Of a stretch of 64,000 nucleotides of DNA, positions 24,624 to 33,782 are shown one piece after another. Each line of letters starts with the position of its first letter. The first letter of the stretch is position 1. A model generated the notes under the pieces. The model saw nothing but the letters and a program-made list of their open reading frames with translations, did no database searches and had not been told where the DNA came from. Origin of the DNA: Promicromonospora thailandica (GTDB lineage Bacteria; Actinomycetota; Actinomycetes; Actinomycetales; Cellulomonadaceae); the NCBI RefSeq assembly GCF_024171955.1, contig NZ_JAMTCS010000005.1:248001-312000 (forward strand). Direction: 5' to 3'. The position numbers and the translations under genes were made by a program.

Positions 24624-25565
24624 TCAGCCGTCCAGGCCGAGCTCCGGAGCCAGCTCGGTGGCCAGCGACTCCAGGTCACCCTCGCAGAGCTTCTCGGTGG
24701 TCAGACCCTCGACGGGGCGCTCGGCCGCCGTGAACCCGAACGGGCCTACGACCTCCAGCCACCGCTCCTCGTCCGAGACGATCTCCGCGAGCTTCTCGTT
24801 GTAGGCGTCGCGCAGCGCCTCCTGCCCCTTGGGGAAGACCTCGGCGCCGGCGCCGATCTGCGGCACGCCGTCGATCTCGGCCACGAACGAGTCGGTCACC
24901 TCGACCGGGGCGTCGGTCTTCTCCTCCAGCGTCTTGAGCGAGATCGCGGTCAGGGCCAGGGCGTCGGCGCGGCCGGAGGTGACGGCGTCGAGGCCGTCCT
25001 GCGCGGTGCCGACCTCGATCTTGTCGATCTCGAGGTCGTTGGCGTAGCCCGCCTCGATGGCCCCGCTGAGCACGGCGAGCTTGACCCCGGCGTCCTTGGC
25101 GGACTGCATGTCCGTCAGGTTGTCGGGGTTGCCCTCCGGCACGAGGAACGACGTCGTGTACATGATCTGCGGCTCGGAGAACAGCGCCTGGTCGCACCGC
25201 TCCGGGAGGATCGACATGCCCGCGCTGACGGCGTCGTACCGGCCGGCGGTCAGGCCCGGGATGAGCGAGTTCCACTCGGTCTGGACACCCTCGACGCCCT
25301 CGACGCCGAGCTCCCCGAAGATCTCCCGGTCCAGGGCGATCGTGGCGCCGGTGAGCTCACCGGCGTCCTCGAAGCTGTACGGCTCCTCGCCGTTGAAGGC
25401 GACGGTGATCGAACCGTCGTCCTGGAGCTCCTGGAGCTTGTCGGTGCCGCTGCCGCCGTTCGCGTCCGGGGCGGTCGAGGAGCAGGCGGCCAGGGCGGCC
25501 AGCGTGAGCGCGGACCCTGCGGCGATGACGGCCCGGCGGAGCGGGCGGACGCTTGAAGTAGACAT
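24624..25565 (-). CDS. ehuB: Ectoine-type solute-binding lipoprotein EhuB
   Basis: 313 residues from ATG 25565. A basic start (S-S-V-R-P-L-R-R) and a hydrophobic stretch lead to lipobox L-A-A-C, so it is a lipid-anchored binding protein. The mature part has V-A-F-N-G-E-E-P-Y-S-F-E-D, then S-A-G-M-S-I-L-P-E-R-C, and F-V-A-E-I-D-G-V-P-Q-I-G-A-G-A, all as I recall from EhuB of streptomycetes. It is first in the operon and diverges from the GntR regulator across a palindromic operator. Uptake of ectoine or hydroxyectoine as osmoprotectant or nutrient is likely; another polar amino acid is the alternative. Confidence 0.85.
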   Translation of the reverse strand: MSTSSVRPLRRAVIAAGSALTLAALAACSSTAPDANGGSGTDKLQELQDDGSITVAFNGEEPYSFEDAGELTGATIALDREIFGELGVEGVEGVQTEWNSLIPGLTAGRYDAVSAGMSILPERCDQALFSEPQIMYTTSFLVPEGNPDNLTDMQSAKDAGVKLAVLSGAIEAGYANDLEIDKIEVGTAQDGLDAVTSGRADALALTAISLKTLEEKTDAPVEVTDSFVAEIDGVPQIGAGAEVFPKGQEALRDAYNEKLAEIVSDEERWLEVVGPFGFTAAERPVEGLTTEKLCEGDLESLATELAPELGLDG

Positions 25566-25681
25566 GATTCCCTTCACGCCACCCGGCGCCGTCGGCAAAG
25601 CCTGGGTGGGCTGGAGTTCACGGACGAGTGGCACCGTAGCGCGACATCGGACGATCGGACAATCTAGCGTTCGACATTAGT

Positions 25682-25693
25682 ATTGTCTACAAT
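25682..25693. promoter_or_regulatory. GntR-type operator ATTGT-CT-ACAAT
   Basis: This perfect 5-2-5 palindrome between ehuB and the divergent GntR gene fits the T-G-T-n-n-A-C-A style sites of FCD-type GntR proteins. Nearby TATTGTCTAC-type sequence may be part of the promoter. Confidence 0.55.
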
Positions 25694-25801
25694 CCACAAG
25701 TTCACCCGGCCGACACCCGTTCGAACCTGGCCGGCGCCGCACAGCAGCCCGCGCACCGGGGATGATGTCGTCATCGACGTGCGCTCATGGAAGGAGCACC
25801 G

Positions 25802-26578
25802 ATGTCCCACCCGTCGCGGGCGACCCTGGCGACCGCCCCGTCGTTCTCGCGTGTGGCGCGCCCCTCGACCGTGGACCTGATCCAGACCGAGCTGCGCAAC
25901 GCCATCTACGCCGGGGTGCTCGCCGTCGGATCGCCGATCCGGGAGGTCGAGGTGGCCACCCAGCTCGGCGTGAGCCGCGGCCCGCTGCGGGAGGCGGCCC
26001 AGCGGCTGGTCCAGGAGGGCCTGCTCGTGGCGACGCCGGGACGCGGCATGCGGGTGGCGACGATCGGCGCCGACCGGCTGCCCGCGCTCTACGAGGCGCG
26101 CAAGTCCGTGGAGACCACGGCCGCGCGGCTCCTGGTCCGGTCGGGCGACGACGCCGCGGTCGACGGCGTGCGCCGCGCCTACGAGGAGCTCGTCGCCGCC
26201 GCGGCCACGGAGGACGCCCGGCAGATCGGCGGAGCGGACCTCACCCTGCACTGGACGCTCGTCGCGGCGGCCGGCAACCCGTGGCTGACCCGCTGGATGA
26301 CGACGCTCATCGTCGAGGTGCGGATCGCCACGTTCACGGTGAGCGAGGAGTACGTGGTGCGCGCGGACTCGGCGCAGTCGCACGCCACGATCGTCGAGCG
26401 TCTCGAGGCCCGCGACGAGGAGGGCCTCGTGCGGGTCCTCACCGACATGCTCGACGGCACCGTCGCGCGGCTGCTGGGCCGCGAGGACGACGCCGTCGAG
26501 ACGTTCGAGGAACCTGCCGACGCGCCCGAGATCACCCTCGGCCCGATCGACGCGCCGGACGAGCCCCCGATCGGCTGA
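25802..26578 (+). CDS. GntR/FCD-family regulator, probable ehu regulator
   Basis: 258 residues from ATG 25802, with AAGGAG upstream (an ATG at 25787 lacks one). Residues 20-85 form a GntR winged helix (L-R-N-A-I-Y-A-G-V-L, then Q-L-G-V-S-R-G-P-L-R-E-A). The FCD ligand domain follows, with conserved His near residue 150 (L-T-L-H-W-T-L-V) and S-H-A-T-I-V near 205. A 30-residue acidic Pro-rich tail is unusual. It is divergent from ehuB, and the operator lies between them. Confidence 0.85.
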   Translation: MSHPSRATLATAPSFSRVARPSTVDLIQTELRNAIYAGVLAVGSPIREVEVATQLGVSRGPLREAAQRLVQEGLLVATPGRGMRVATIGADRLPALYEARKSVETTAARLLVRSGDDAAVDGVRRAYEELVAAAATEDARQIGGADLTLHWTLVAAAGNPWLTRWMTTLIVEVRIATFTVSEEYVVRADSAQSHATIVERLEARDEEGLVRVLTDMLDGTVARLLGREDDAVETFEEPADAPEITLGPIDAPDEPPIG

Positions 26579-26587
26579 CGGAGGGGG

Positions 26588-27787
26588 TCAGACCCAGGCG
26601 GACGGGTCGGCCAGCACCCGGGCGAGCACCTCGCGGGCCCCGCCGGTGAGCGCCGCATGGGGGCCGGCCTGGGCGGCCCGCACCTGCAGATCGACGAAGG
26701 GCGCAGCGAGCACGCGCTCGGTGAGCGCGGCCTCGACGTCGGCGCGCAGCCACGGCAGCAGCTCGGTGTAGGCGCCGCCGAGCACGATCGTGCCGATGTC
26801 GATGAGGTTCACGAAGTCCGCGAGCGCCGAGCCGAGCGCGCGTCCGGCGGGCAGGTCGGCGTCGTCCGCCCGCAGGCGTGCCACCAGGTCGGCGAGCGGG
26901 GCGTCGGCCGGCAGGCCGGCCGCGCGCATCATCGCCTCCTTGCCCGCGTACTGCTCCAGGCAGCCGAAGGCGCCGCACGAGCAGCGCGGCCCGGCCGGGT
27001 CGACGACGACGTGCCCGATCTCGCCGTTCCAGCCCCGTTCCCCGAGGAAGAGCCTGCGGTCGACGACGATCGCCGCACCGATGCCGACGTCGCCGGAGAC
27101 GAAGACGAACGAGTCGGGTGCGGCGACGTCCGACCCGCCCGCGAGCTCGGCGAGCGCCGCGAGCTTGGCCTCGTTGGCCACCTGCACGTCGAGGTCGAGG
27201 CCGAGGAGCGGCACGGGTTCGATCGAGGACCAGCCGAGGTTGGGGGCCACCTGGAGCGTGCCCGCGCGCGGGTCGACGAGGCCGGGCAGCGCGAGCCGGG
27301 CGCCGGCCACGGTCATGCCGGAGGCGGTGACCTCGTCGGACAGCTCGCGGGCGAGGGCACCGAGACGGGCCAGCACCGCCGTCGGGTCGCTGTCGTGGAA
27401 GGAGCCGGGGACCACGCGCTCGGCGACGACGTCGCCCGTGAGATCCAGCACACGCGCGCCGAGGTAGTCGACGTTCACCTCGAGCCCGAGGCCGACGACG
27501 GTCCGCGGCGCGGGCACCAGCGGGACGGCGGGCCGGCCGGCGCGCCCCCCGGTCACCGCCGGCAGCTCGCGCACGAGCCCGGCGGCCACGAGCTGGTCCA
27601 CCAGGGTGGACACCGTGGCGCGGGCGAGGCCGGTCGCGGTGGCGACGCCCGCGCGGGACAGTGGTTCAGGCACCTCGAACACGGCGCGGGCGACGAGCTC
27701 CAGGTTGTGCTCGCGCAGGGAGTGCTGGCGGGCCGCGGCCGGACCTGGGCGCGTGGTGGTCTCGTGGGCGGTCCCGGCTGTGGTCAC
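26588..27787 (-). CDS. ROK-family repressor, XylR type
   Basis: 399 residues from GTG 27787. The much longer frame to 30340 is antisense to xylA and xylB. An N-terminal winged helix (G-L-A-R-A-T-V-S-T-L-V-D-Q-L) is followed by the ROK domain with zinc motif C-S-C-G-A-F-G-C-L-E-Q-Y near residue 265. V-G-I-G-A-A-I-V-V and W-N-G-E-I-G-H are sugar-binding parts; the ATP site of true kinases is degenerate. It is divergent from xylA, so it most likely represses xylose genes until the sugar binds. Confidence 0.85.
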   Translation of the reverse strand: MTTAGTAHETTTRPGPAAARQHSLREHNLELVARAVFEVPEPLSRAGVATATGLARATVSTLVDQLVAAGLVRELPAVTGGRAGRPAVPLVPAPRTVVGLGLEVNVDYLGARVLDLTGDVVAERVVPGSFHDSDPTAVLARLGALARELSDEVTASGMTVAGARLALPGLVDPRAGTLQVAPNLGWSSIEPVPLLGLDLDVQVANEAKLAALAELAGGSDVAAPDSFVFVSGDVGIGAAIVVDRRLFLGERGWNGEIGHVVVDPAGPRCSCGAFGCLEQYAGKEAMMRAAGLPADAPLADLVARLRADDADLPAGRALGSALADFVNLIDIGTIVLGGAYTELLPWLRADVEAALTERVLAAPFVDLQVRAAQAGPHAALTGGAREVLARVLADPSAWV

Positions 27788-27815
27788 GCCTTGACTGTAG
27801 CCGAACCCCGGGTAA

Positions 27816-27834
27816 TAGTTCAGTCGTACAACTA
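27816..27834. promoter_or_regulatory. Candidate ROK/XylR operator TAGTT-9-AACTA
   Basis: Inverted half sites TAGTT (27816-27820) and AACTA (27830-27834) lie in the 90-base space between the repressor gene and xylA, where a XylR operator belongs. Confidence 0.5.
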
Positions 27835-27877
27835 ATGCGGCGCCGCATGCCGGGGCCGCCCTCGACGAGGAGACCCC

Positions 27878-29032
27878 GTGAGCGACATCAAGTACTCCTT
27901 CGGCCTGTGGACCGTCGGCTGGCCCGCCAACGACCCGTTCGGTACGGCGACCCGCCCCGACCTGGACCCGGCCGAGTCCGTCCGGAAGCTCGCCGACCTC
28001 GGCGCCTGGGGCTTCACGTTCCACGACAACGACGTCTACCCCTTCGGCTCCGGCGACGCCGAGCGCCAGAAGCACATCGACTCCGTCAAGAAGGCCGCCG
28101 CCGACACCGGGCTGGTCTGCGAGATGGTCACCACCAACACCTTCACGCACCCCGTCTTCAAGGACGGCGCGTTCACGTCCAACAACCGCGACGTGCGCCG
28201 CTTCGGCCTGCGCAAGGTGCTGCGCAACGTGGACCTGGCGGCCGACATGGGCGCGTCCACGTTCGTCATGTGGGGTGGCCGCGAGGGCACCGAGTACGAC
28301 AACTCGAAGGACCTCAACGCCGCGCACGCGCGCTACGCGGAGGGCATCGACACCGTCGCGTCCTACATCAAGGAGAAGGGCTACGGGCTCAAGATCGCCC
28401 TCGAGCCCAAGCCCAACGAGCCGCGCGGCGACATCTTCCTGCCGACGATCGGCCACGCCATCGCGCTGATCGACTCGCTCGACAACGCCGACATCGTGGG
28501 CCTCAACCCGGAGACGGGCCACGAGCAGATGGCCGGCCTCAACTACACGCACGGCATCGCCCTGGCGCTGCACGTGGGCAAGCTGTTCCACATCGACCTC
28601 AACGGCCAGCACGGCCCGAAGTACGACCAGGACCTGGTCTTCGGCCACGGCGACCTGCTCTCGGCGTTCTTCACGGTGGACCTGCTGGAGAACGGCTTCC
28701 CGAACGGCGGCCCGCGCTACGAGGGCCCGCGCCACTTCGACTACAAGCCCTCGCGCACCGAGCACCTCGACGGCGTGTGGGAGTCGGCCAAGGCCAACAT
28801 GAAGACCTACGACATGCTGGCCGCCAAGGCGAAGCAGTACCGCGAGGACCCCGAGGTCCAGGCGGCGTTCGAGCACGCGGGCATCTTCGAGCTCGGGCAG
28901 CCGACGCTCGCCGAGGGCGAGTCGTTCGACTCCTTCCTCGCCGAGGCCGACCCCGACGTCGACGCCCTGGCCGAGCGGGACTACGGCCTGGTGCGCCTGC
29001 ACCAGCTCGCCCTGAACCACCTGATCGGCTGA
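27878..29032 (+). CDS. xylA: Xylose isomerase
   Basis: 384 residues from GTG 27878 with GAGGAGA upstream. Catalytic and metal residues are in place: F-H-D-N-D near residue 50, L-E-P-K-P near 176, N-P-E-T-G-H-E near 212, and [15 protein letters not shown] near 240-255. Length and Trp pattern match the class I enzymes of actinomycetes. It converts xylose to xylulose (and glucose to fructose) in the cytoplasm. A long hairpin separates it from xylB. Confidence 0.97.
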   Translation: MSDIKYSFGLWTVGWPANDPFGTATRPDLDPAESVRKLADLGAWGFTFHDNDVYPFGSGDAERQKHIDSVKKAAADTGLVCEMVTTNTFTHPVFKDGAFTSNNRDVRRFGLRKVLRNVDLAADMGASTFVMWGGREGTEYDNSKDLNAAHARYAEGIDTVASYIKEKGYGLKIALEPKPNEPRGDIFLPTIGHAIALIDSLDNADIVGLNPETGHEQMAGLNYTHGIALALHVGKLFHIDLNGQHGPKYDQDLVFGHGDLLSAFFTVDLLENGFPNGGPRYEGPRHFDYKPSRTEHLDGVWESAKANMKTYDMLAAKAKQYREDPEVQAAFEHAGIFELGQPTLAEGESFDSFLAEADPDVDALAERDYGLVRLHQLALNHLIG

Positions 29033-29060
29033 CGATCGGCGGGGCTCACCCCGCCCCCCT

Positions 29061-29128
29061 CCCCTTCGAGACCGAGGTTTCTTCGCTCTGGACGACTCCA
29101 GAGCGAAGAAACCTCGGTCTCGAAGGGG
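29061..29128. terminator. 31-bp perfect hairpin between xylA and xylB
   Basis: Arms at 29061-29091 and 29098-29128 are exact complements with loop ACGACT. This is far longer than a normal terminator. It would reduce readthrough into xylB or protect the xylA message. Confidence 0.85.
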
Positions 29129-29209
29129 ATCCGCTCTGCCGGCGGCCGCTGCCGTCGGAGCCACGCTGTACCGTGGCTGCCGCCTTCCCCCGAACCTTCT
29201 GGAGCACCG

Positions 29210-30688
29210 ATGCCCCTCGTCGCCGGCGTGGACACCTCCACGCAGTCCTGCAAGATCGTCGTGCGCGACGCCGAGACCGGCGCCCTGGTCCGCACCGGGT
29301 CCGCCAAGCACCCGGACGGCACGGAGGTGGACCCCCGCCACTGGTGGGACGCCTTCCAGGAGGCGGCCGCGGCGGCCGGCGGCCTGGCCGACGTCGCCGC
29401 GCTGGCCGTGGGCGGTCAGCAGCACGGCATGGTCGCGCTCGACGCCGAGGGCAACGTCGTCCGCGACGCGCTGCTGTGGAACGACACGCGCTCCGCGGCG
29501 GCCGCGGAGGAGCTGATCACCGAGCTCGGCGACGGCGACCGCGACGCCGGCGCCCAGGCGTGGGCGGACGCCGTCGGCTCCGTGCTCGTGGCCTCGCTGA
29601 CGGTCACCAAGCTGCGCTGGCTGCGCGACAACGAGCCGGAGAACGCCGCGCGCGTCGCCGCCGTGGCGCTCCCCCACGACTGGCTGTCGTGGCGCATCGC
29701 CGGGTACGGCCCGGCGGGCGACCCGACGGCCCCGCTCGGCCCGCAGCTCGACGCACTGTTCACCGACCGCTCGGACGCGTCCGGCACCGGCTACTACGAC
29801 GCCGCCTCCGGACAGTACCGGCCTGACCTGCTCGAACGCGCCCTGGGCCGCACCGACGTGGTGCTGCCGCGCGTCGTCGGGCCGGCCGAGGCGGGCGCCG
29901 TCGCGCACCCGGACGTGGCGGGTTCGGCCGTCGGCGGCGGGGCGCTGATCGGGCCCGGCGCCGGCGACAACGCGGGCGCGTCCCTCGGCCTTGGCATGAC
30001 CCCGGGTGACATCGCGATCTCGATCGGCACGTCGGGCGTGGTCTCCGCCGTCGCGCCGGAGCGCACGGCCGACGGGTCCGGTGCGATCAACGGTTTCGCC
30101 GACGCCACGGGCAACGCGCTCATGCTGGCCGTCACCCTGAACGCCGCCCGCGTGCTCGACGCCGCGCGCGAGGTGCTCGACGTCGACTTCGACGAGCTGG
30201 CCGAGCTCGCGCTCCAGGCCCCGCCCGGGTCCGACGGGCTCGTGCTCGTGCCGTACCTGGAGGGCGAGCGCACCCCCAACCGGCCCGACGCGACCGGAAC
30301 CCTGCACGGCATCCGCCTGGCCACCTCGACCCGCCCGCACCTGGCCCGCGCCTACATCGAGGGCATGCTGTCCGGCCTCGCCGACGGGCTGGACGCGCTG
30401 CGCGCGCAGGGCGTGGCCGTCGAGCGCGTGATGCTCATCGGCGGGGCGGCGCAGTCGCCGGCCGTGCAGCAGATCGCGCCGCAGGTCTTCGGCCTGCCGA
30501 TCGGCATCCCCGAACCGGGCGAGTACGTGGCCGACGGCGCCGCGCGGCAGGCCGCCTGGACGCTCGCCGCGGCGTCGGACGCCGGCGCGGACGCACCCGC
30601 CTGGTCGACGACGATCGCGACGACCCTGCCGGCCGACCCGCGACCGGTCATCCGCGAGCAGTACGCCGCGGTGCGCGACCTGGTCTGA
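29210..30688 (+). CDS. xylB: Xylulokinase
   Basis: 492 residues from ATG 29210 with GGAGC upstream. FGGY-family features: [10 protein letters not shown] near the start, G-G-Q-Q-H-G-M with the catalytic region near residue 70, L-L-W-N-D-T-R-S, and I-S-I-G-T-S-G-V near residue 265. [10 protein letters not shown] marks the C-terminal ATP site. It phosphorylates xylulose to xylulose 5-phosphate. TACCGT near 29168 may be a separate -10. Confidence 0.95.
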   Translation: MPLVAGVDTSTQSCKIVVRDAETGALVRTGSAKHPDGTEVDPRHWWDAFQEAAAAAGGLADVAALAVGGQQHGMVALDAEGNVVRDALLWNDTRSAAAAEELITELGDGDRDAGAQAWADAVGSVLVASLTVTKLRWLRDNEPENAARVAAVALPHDWLSWRIAGYGPAGDPTAPLGPQLDALFTDRSDASGTGYYDAASGQYRPDLLERALGRTDVVLPRVVGPAEAGAVAHPDVAGSAVGGGALIGPGAGDNAGASLGLGMTPGDIAISIGTSGVVSAVAPERTADGSGAINGFADATGNALMLAVTLNAARVLDAAREVLDVDFDELAELALQAPPGSDGLVLVPYLEGERTPNRPDATGTLHGIRLATSTRPHLARAYIEGMLSGLADGLDALRAQGVAVERVMLIGGAAQSPAVQQIAPQVFGLPIGIPEPGEYVADGAARQAAWTLAAASDAGADAPAWSTTIATTLPADPRPVIREQYAAVRDLV

Positions 30689-30704
30689 CCGCCCCCAACC
30701 CCGC

Positions 30705-30806
30705 CGAGATAGAACTGCAGCGAGATAGAACTGCAGCGAAGTAGAACCAGAGCGGTAGCTGCGGTTCTACCTCGCTGCGGTTCTATCTCGCTGCAGTTCT
30801 ACTTCG
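30705..30806. terminator. Composite hairpin of three direct and three inverted 16-bp units
   Basis: CGAGATAGAACTGCAG occurs at 30705 and 30721, then a variant CGAAGTAGAACCAGAG at 30737. After six bases come CTGCGGTTCTACCTCG (30759), CTGCGGTTCTATCTCG (30775) and CTGCAGTTCTACTTCG (30791), near-complements of the left units. It lies between convergent xylB and dfrA; the last unit covers the dfrA stop. Confidence 0.8.
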
Positions 30807-31320
30807 GCAGTGAACGGTGGTAGGTCAGGTGGCGGAACCGGAGGCCCGAGCGCGACGTCGTCCATCCCGTCGTGGACACGACCGTCCACTCCGGGCCGAT
30901 CTCCGGGGCGAACGCGTCCCCCTCGACCTCCGTGTTGATCTCGCTCACCTCGAGCACGTCGGCGATCGGCAGCGTCTCGTCGTAGATCTGCGCACCGCCC
31001 ATCACCCAGATCTCCTCGCCGCCGGGGGCGTCGGCGGCCACCGCGAGCGCCTCGCCGAGCGTGGTGACCGGCACCACGTCGCCGTCGGCGTCCGGGACGC
31101 CCTGCGCGCCGCGTGACGAGACCACGATGTTGGTGCGGCCGGGCAGCGGCCGGCGCGGCAGCGACTCCCACGTGAGCCGGCCCATGACGACCGGGTGCCC
31201 GGCCGTGACGCCCTTGAAGTGCGCGAAGTCCTCCGGCACGCGCCACGGGATGTCGCCGCCGGCGCCGATCACCGGCCGGCCCGCGGCGTCGCGCGCCTGC
31301 CCCCAGATGAGCCCGATCAT
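30799..31320 (-). CDS. folA: Dihydrofolate reductase
   Basis: 173 residues from ATG 31320; the longer frame to 32364 is antisense-frame noise. M-I-G-L-I-W-G-Q-A opens the fold; I-P-W-R-V-P-E-D with the catalytic Asp position, V-V-M-G-R-L-T-W-E-S-L-P, and I-W-V-M-G-G-A-Q-I-Y are the usual folate and NADPH sites. ATG overlaps the thyA stop (TGATG), so the two are coupled. It regenerates tetrahydrofolate used by thymidylate synthase. Confidence 0.95.
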   Translation of the reverse strand: MIGLIWGQARDAAGRPVIGAGGDIPWRVPEDFAHFKGVTAGHPVVMGRLTWESLPRRPLPGRTNIVVSSRGAQGVPDADGDVVPVTTLGEALAVAADAPGGEEIWVMGGAQIYDETLPIADVLEVSEINTEVEGDAFAPEIGPEWTVVSTTGWTTSRSGLRFRHLTYHRSLPK

Positions 31321-32123
31321 CAGACGGCGATCGGGGCCTTGATGGTGGGGTGCGAGACGTACCCCAGCACCTCGACGTCCTCGTACTCGTAGTCGAAGAT
31401 CGAGTCGCGCGGCGCGAGCCGCAGGGACGGGTAGGGGTACGGGTCGCGCGCGAGCTGCGTCTCGACCTGCTCCACGTGGTTGTCGTAGATGTGCACGTCG
31501 CCGCCGGTCCACACGAACTCGCCGACCTCGAGCCCGGTCTGGGCCGCGACCATGTGGGTGAGCAGCGCGTAGGACGCGATGTTGAACGGCACGCCGAGGA
31601 ACAGGTCGGCCGAGCGCTGGTAGAGCTGGCAGCTCAGCTTCCCGTCGGCCACGTAGAACTGGAACAGCGCGTGGCAGGGTGGCAGCGCCATGTCGTCCAC
31701 CTCGGCCGGGTTCCACGCCGTGACGACGTGGCGCCGGGAGTCCGGGTTGGTGCGGATCTGCTCGACGACCTTGGCGATCTGGTCCACGTGCCCGCCGTCG
31801 GGCGTGGGCCAGGAGCGCCACTGCACGCCGTAGACCGGGCCGAGCTCGCCCGACTCGTCGGCCCAGTCGTCCCAGATCTTGACTCCCCGCTCCTGCAGCC
31901 AGCGCACGTTGGAGTCGCCGCGCAGGAACCACAACAGCTCGTACACCACGGACTTGAGGTGCACGCGCTTGGTGGTGACCAGGGGGAAGCCCTTGGCCAG
32001 GTCGTACCGGATCTGCCGCCCGAACACGCTGCGCGTGCCGGTACCGGTGCGGTCGCCCTTGCGGGTGCCGGTCGCGAGCACGTCGCGGAGCAGGTCCTCG
32101 TACGGGGTCTCGATCTCGGTCAT
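31320..32123 (-). CDS. thyA: Thymidylate synthase
   Basis: 267 residues from ATG 32123, close to the E. coli length. Catalytic Cys is in [10 protein letters not shown] near residue 150; [18 protein letters not shown] and H-I-Y-D-N-H are folate and dUMP contacts. It makes dTMP from dUMP and methylene-tetrahydrofolate. It is transcribed from a leaderless TAGGCT promoter and coupled to folA. Confidence 0.97.
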   Translation of the reverse strand: MTEIETPYEDLLRDVLATGTRKGDRTGTGTRSVFGRQIRYDLAKGFPLVTTKRVHLKSVVYELLWFLRGDSNVRWLQERGVKIWDDWADESGELGPVYGVQWRSWPTPDGGHVDQIAKVVEQIRTNPDSRRHVVTAWNPAEVDDMALPPCHALFQFYVADGKLSCQLYQRSADLFLGVPFNIASYALLTHMVAAQTGLEVGEFVWTGGDVHIYDNHVEQVETQLARDPYPYPSLRLAPRDSIFDYEYEDVEVLGYVSHPTIKAPIAV

Positions 32124-32129
32124 GCGGCA

Positions 32130-32135
32130 AGCCTA
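32130..32135 (-). promoter_or_regulatory. -10 box TAGGCT, leaderless thyA
   Basis: TAGGCT on the minus strand is followed by TGCCGC and then ATG 32123. Confidence 0.6.
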
Positions 32136-32246
32136 TGCCGGACGGCGCGGGCGCCGGCGGACCGTCCGCCCGGCGCGCGTCCGCACCGTCGTGGAGGGCA
32201 GGCGGCTCGCCTGACATACTCGGCGGCACCGACGAGGAGGAAAAGC

Positions 32247-32873
32247 ATGGCTGAGCAGGTGGGTTCACGGGTCCGGCGGTCGCCCGTGCTGTGGGTGGCG
32301 CTGGTCGCGGTGGCGCTGGCCGCGGCGATCCGGCTCGCGGGCGGCATCGCCGGGACGTCGGCACTGTGGCCGGTCGCGATCGGCATCGTCGCGGTGGCGG
32401 TCATCGTGGTGCTCGTCTACGCGCTGCTGGACCGGAGCGCCCGGGGTGCCGTGCGGCGTGTGTCGGCGCTGCGTCCCGGCGCGCCGGTGCACCTCACGGT
32501 CCCCGCCACGGAGCTCGTGGAGACGGCGGCCCGGCTGGGTGTGGACCAGCGCGCCGTCCGGCCGGACGGGTCCCGGTACACCGTGGTCGCCGTGCTCCCC
32601 GACCGGGTCGAGATCTGGGACCGCGACGGCCGGCAGCCGCTCTGGTCCGTGCCGCCGCCGCGCGGCGCCGGCGACGTCCGCGTGGTGCTCACCCGGATCG
32701 GGCTCAGCTCGATGGACGCCCTGCGCATCGGGTCGGACGGCGACCAGAACGCCCTCCTCGTGCGGCCCGTTCCGACGCCGGTCTGGCGTGACCTGAGCCG
32801 GCGGCACCGGCAGGCCGCCATGGAGCAGCTCGTCCGCGACCTCGGCCACGACCCGGCGCACGTGCTCGTCTGA
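32247..32873 (+). CDS. Two-TM membrane protein, unknown
   Basis: 208 residues from ATG 32247 with GAGGAGG upstream; the open frame continues leftward antisense to thyA but is not coding there. Two membrane helices lie within residues 12-62 (L-W-V-A-L-V-A-V-A-L-A-A, then V-A-V-A-V-I-V-V-L-V-Y). The rest is a soluble beta-rich domain (R-Y-T-V-V-A-V-L-P-D-R-V-E-I-W-D). I recognise no family. It is convergent with the next gene. Confidence 0.7.
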   Translation: MAEQVGSRVRRSPVLWVALVAVALAAAIRLAGGIAGTSALWPVAIGIVAVAVIVVLVYALLDRSARGAVRRVSALRPGAPVHLTVPATELVETAARLGVDQRAVRPDGSRYTVVAVLPDRVEIWDRDGRQPLWSVPPPRGAGDVRVVLTRIGLSSMDALRIGSDGDQNALLVRPVPTPVWRDLSRRHRQAAMEQLVRDLGHDPAHVLV

Positions 32874-32891
32874 CGGCGTGCCGGGCCGGGG

Positions 32892-33596
32892 TCAGCCCTG
32901 CTGCTGCGCCCGCAGCTCCCGGAGCTGGCGACCTCGCCGCCGGTACAGCGCGCCCGTGGTGATGATCGCCGCCGCCGCGAGCGCCCCGATCACCGCGCCC
33001 CAGCCGGTGCCGCCGCGGAACGCCGGCCCGTCGACGTCGAGGATGCGCTCGCCCGCGTGCGCCGCCGCCGACGTGCCCAGCACGATGCCGAGGGTGAGCA
33101 GGTTCGGCACCGCGAACAGCGCCGCCACCAGCACGAACCCGCCGCGCACGGCCCACGTCCGGTTCGGCATGGCGGCCTGGGCCAGGAACAGCAGGGGGAC
33201 GAGCGTGAACACCGCGCCCGTGACCAGGCCCCACCACGCGCCCGCGGCGAACGAGCCGTCCACCGCGTTGCCGATCACCTGGGCCCACCAGCGCGGCAGG
33301 AACGCCGACAGGAAGAGGTAGACCAGCCACACGGCCACGATCACGGCCACCACACCGGCCAGGCGCTTGGCCATGTCGCGCCAGTCGGGGCGCCAGCGGG
33401 CGGCCGGGGGCGTGCCCGGGGTCGTGGCCGGGGGCGTGCCCGGGGTGGCGTGCTCGGGAACGGGCGCGCCGCCCTGTTCGGCACCACCGTGTTCGGCACC
33501 ACCGTGTTCGGCACCACCGTGCATCGCACCGTCCAGGCGGTCCTCGCCCGACGACGGGCCCGTGGCCGCCGGTCCGCCGCTCGCGTTCTCCGCCAT
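32892..33596 (-). CDS. Membrane protein with His/Glu repeat N-terminus
   Basis: 234 residues from ATG 33596. The first 75 residues are disordered, with three E-H-G-G-A-type repeats and Pro/Thr runs. About five membrane segments follow (V-V-A-V-I-V-A-V-W-L-V-Y-L-F-L, W-W-G-L-V-T-G-A-V-F-T-L-V-P, and others). R-R-R-G-R-Q-L-R-E-L ends the protein in the cytoplasm. No family is recognised. Confidence 0.7.
   Translation of the reverse strand: MAENASGGPAATGPSSGEDRLDGAMHGGAEHGGAEHGGAEQGGAPVPEHATPGTPPATTPGTPPAARWRPDWRDMAKRLAGVVAVIVAVWLVYLFLSAFLPRWWAQVIGNAVDGSFAAGAWWGLVTGAVFTLVPLLFLAQAAMPNRTWAVRGGFVLVAALFAVPNLLTLGIVLGTSAAAHAGERILDVDGPAFRGGTGWGAVIGALAAAAIITTGALYRRRGRQLRELRAQQQG
33475..33519. repeat. 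Three 15-bp tandem units inside the membrane protein gene
   Basis: TGTTCGGCACCACCG is repeated three times without a gap; on the coding strand it gives the E-H-G-G-A repeats. Copy number can change by slippage without shifting the frame. Confidence 0.8.
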
Positions 33597-33782
33597 GGAA
33601 CCGATCGTCGCAGCGTGCGGGCGGCTCCGCCCGCCGAACGGTCGCCGCACACCGACCCGCGTCGTGTGACGCGCGGAACGGGAACGCCAGGGGCCTTGTC
33701 CGCGTTGAACTGCAGGCCGACCGACCGGGCCGCACGACCCGGCTCCGTGAACGTGTCGGTGACCAGTGGAAGGATGATCCCT

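Noticed and set aside
27788-30340. Minus-strand open frame of about 850 codons extending the ROK gene
   Set aside because: It is antisense to xylA and xylB, has no domain and low-complexity G/R/V composition typical of the opposite strand of high-GC genes.
31350-32246. Plus-strand frame upstream of the 32247 gene
   Set aside because: Antisense to thyA; the ribosome site and membrane helices begin only at 32247.
33475-33519. Short tandem repeats as a possible CRISPR array
   Set aside because: The 15-bp units have no spacers and lie in frame inside a gene; no CRISPR array or cas gene was seen in the window.
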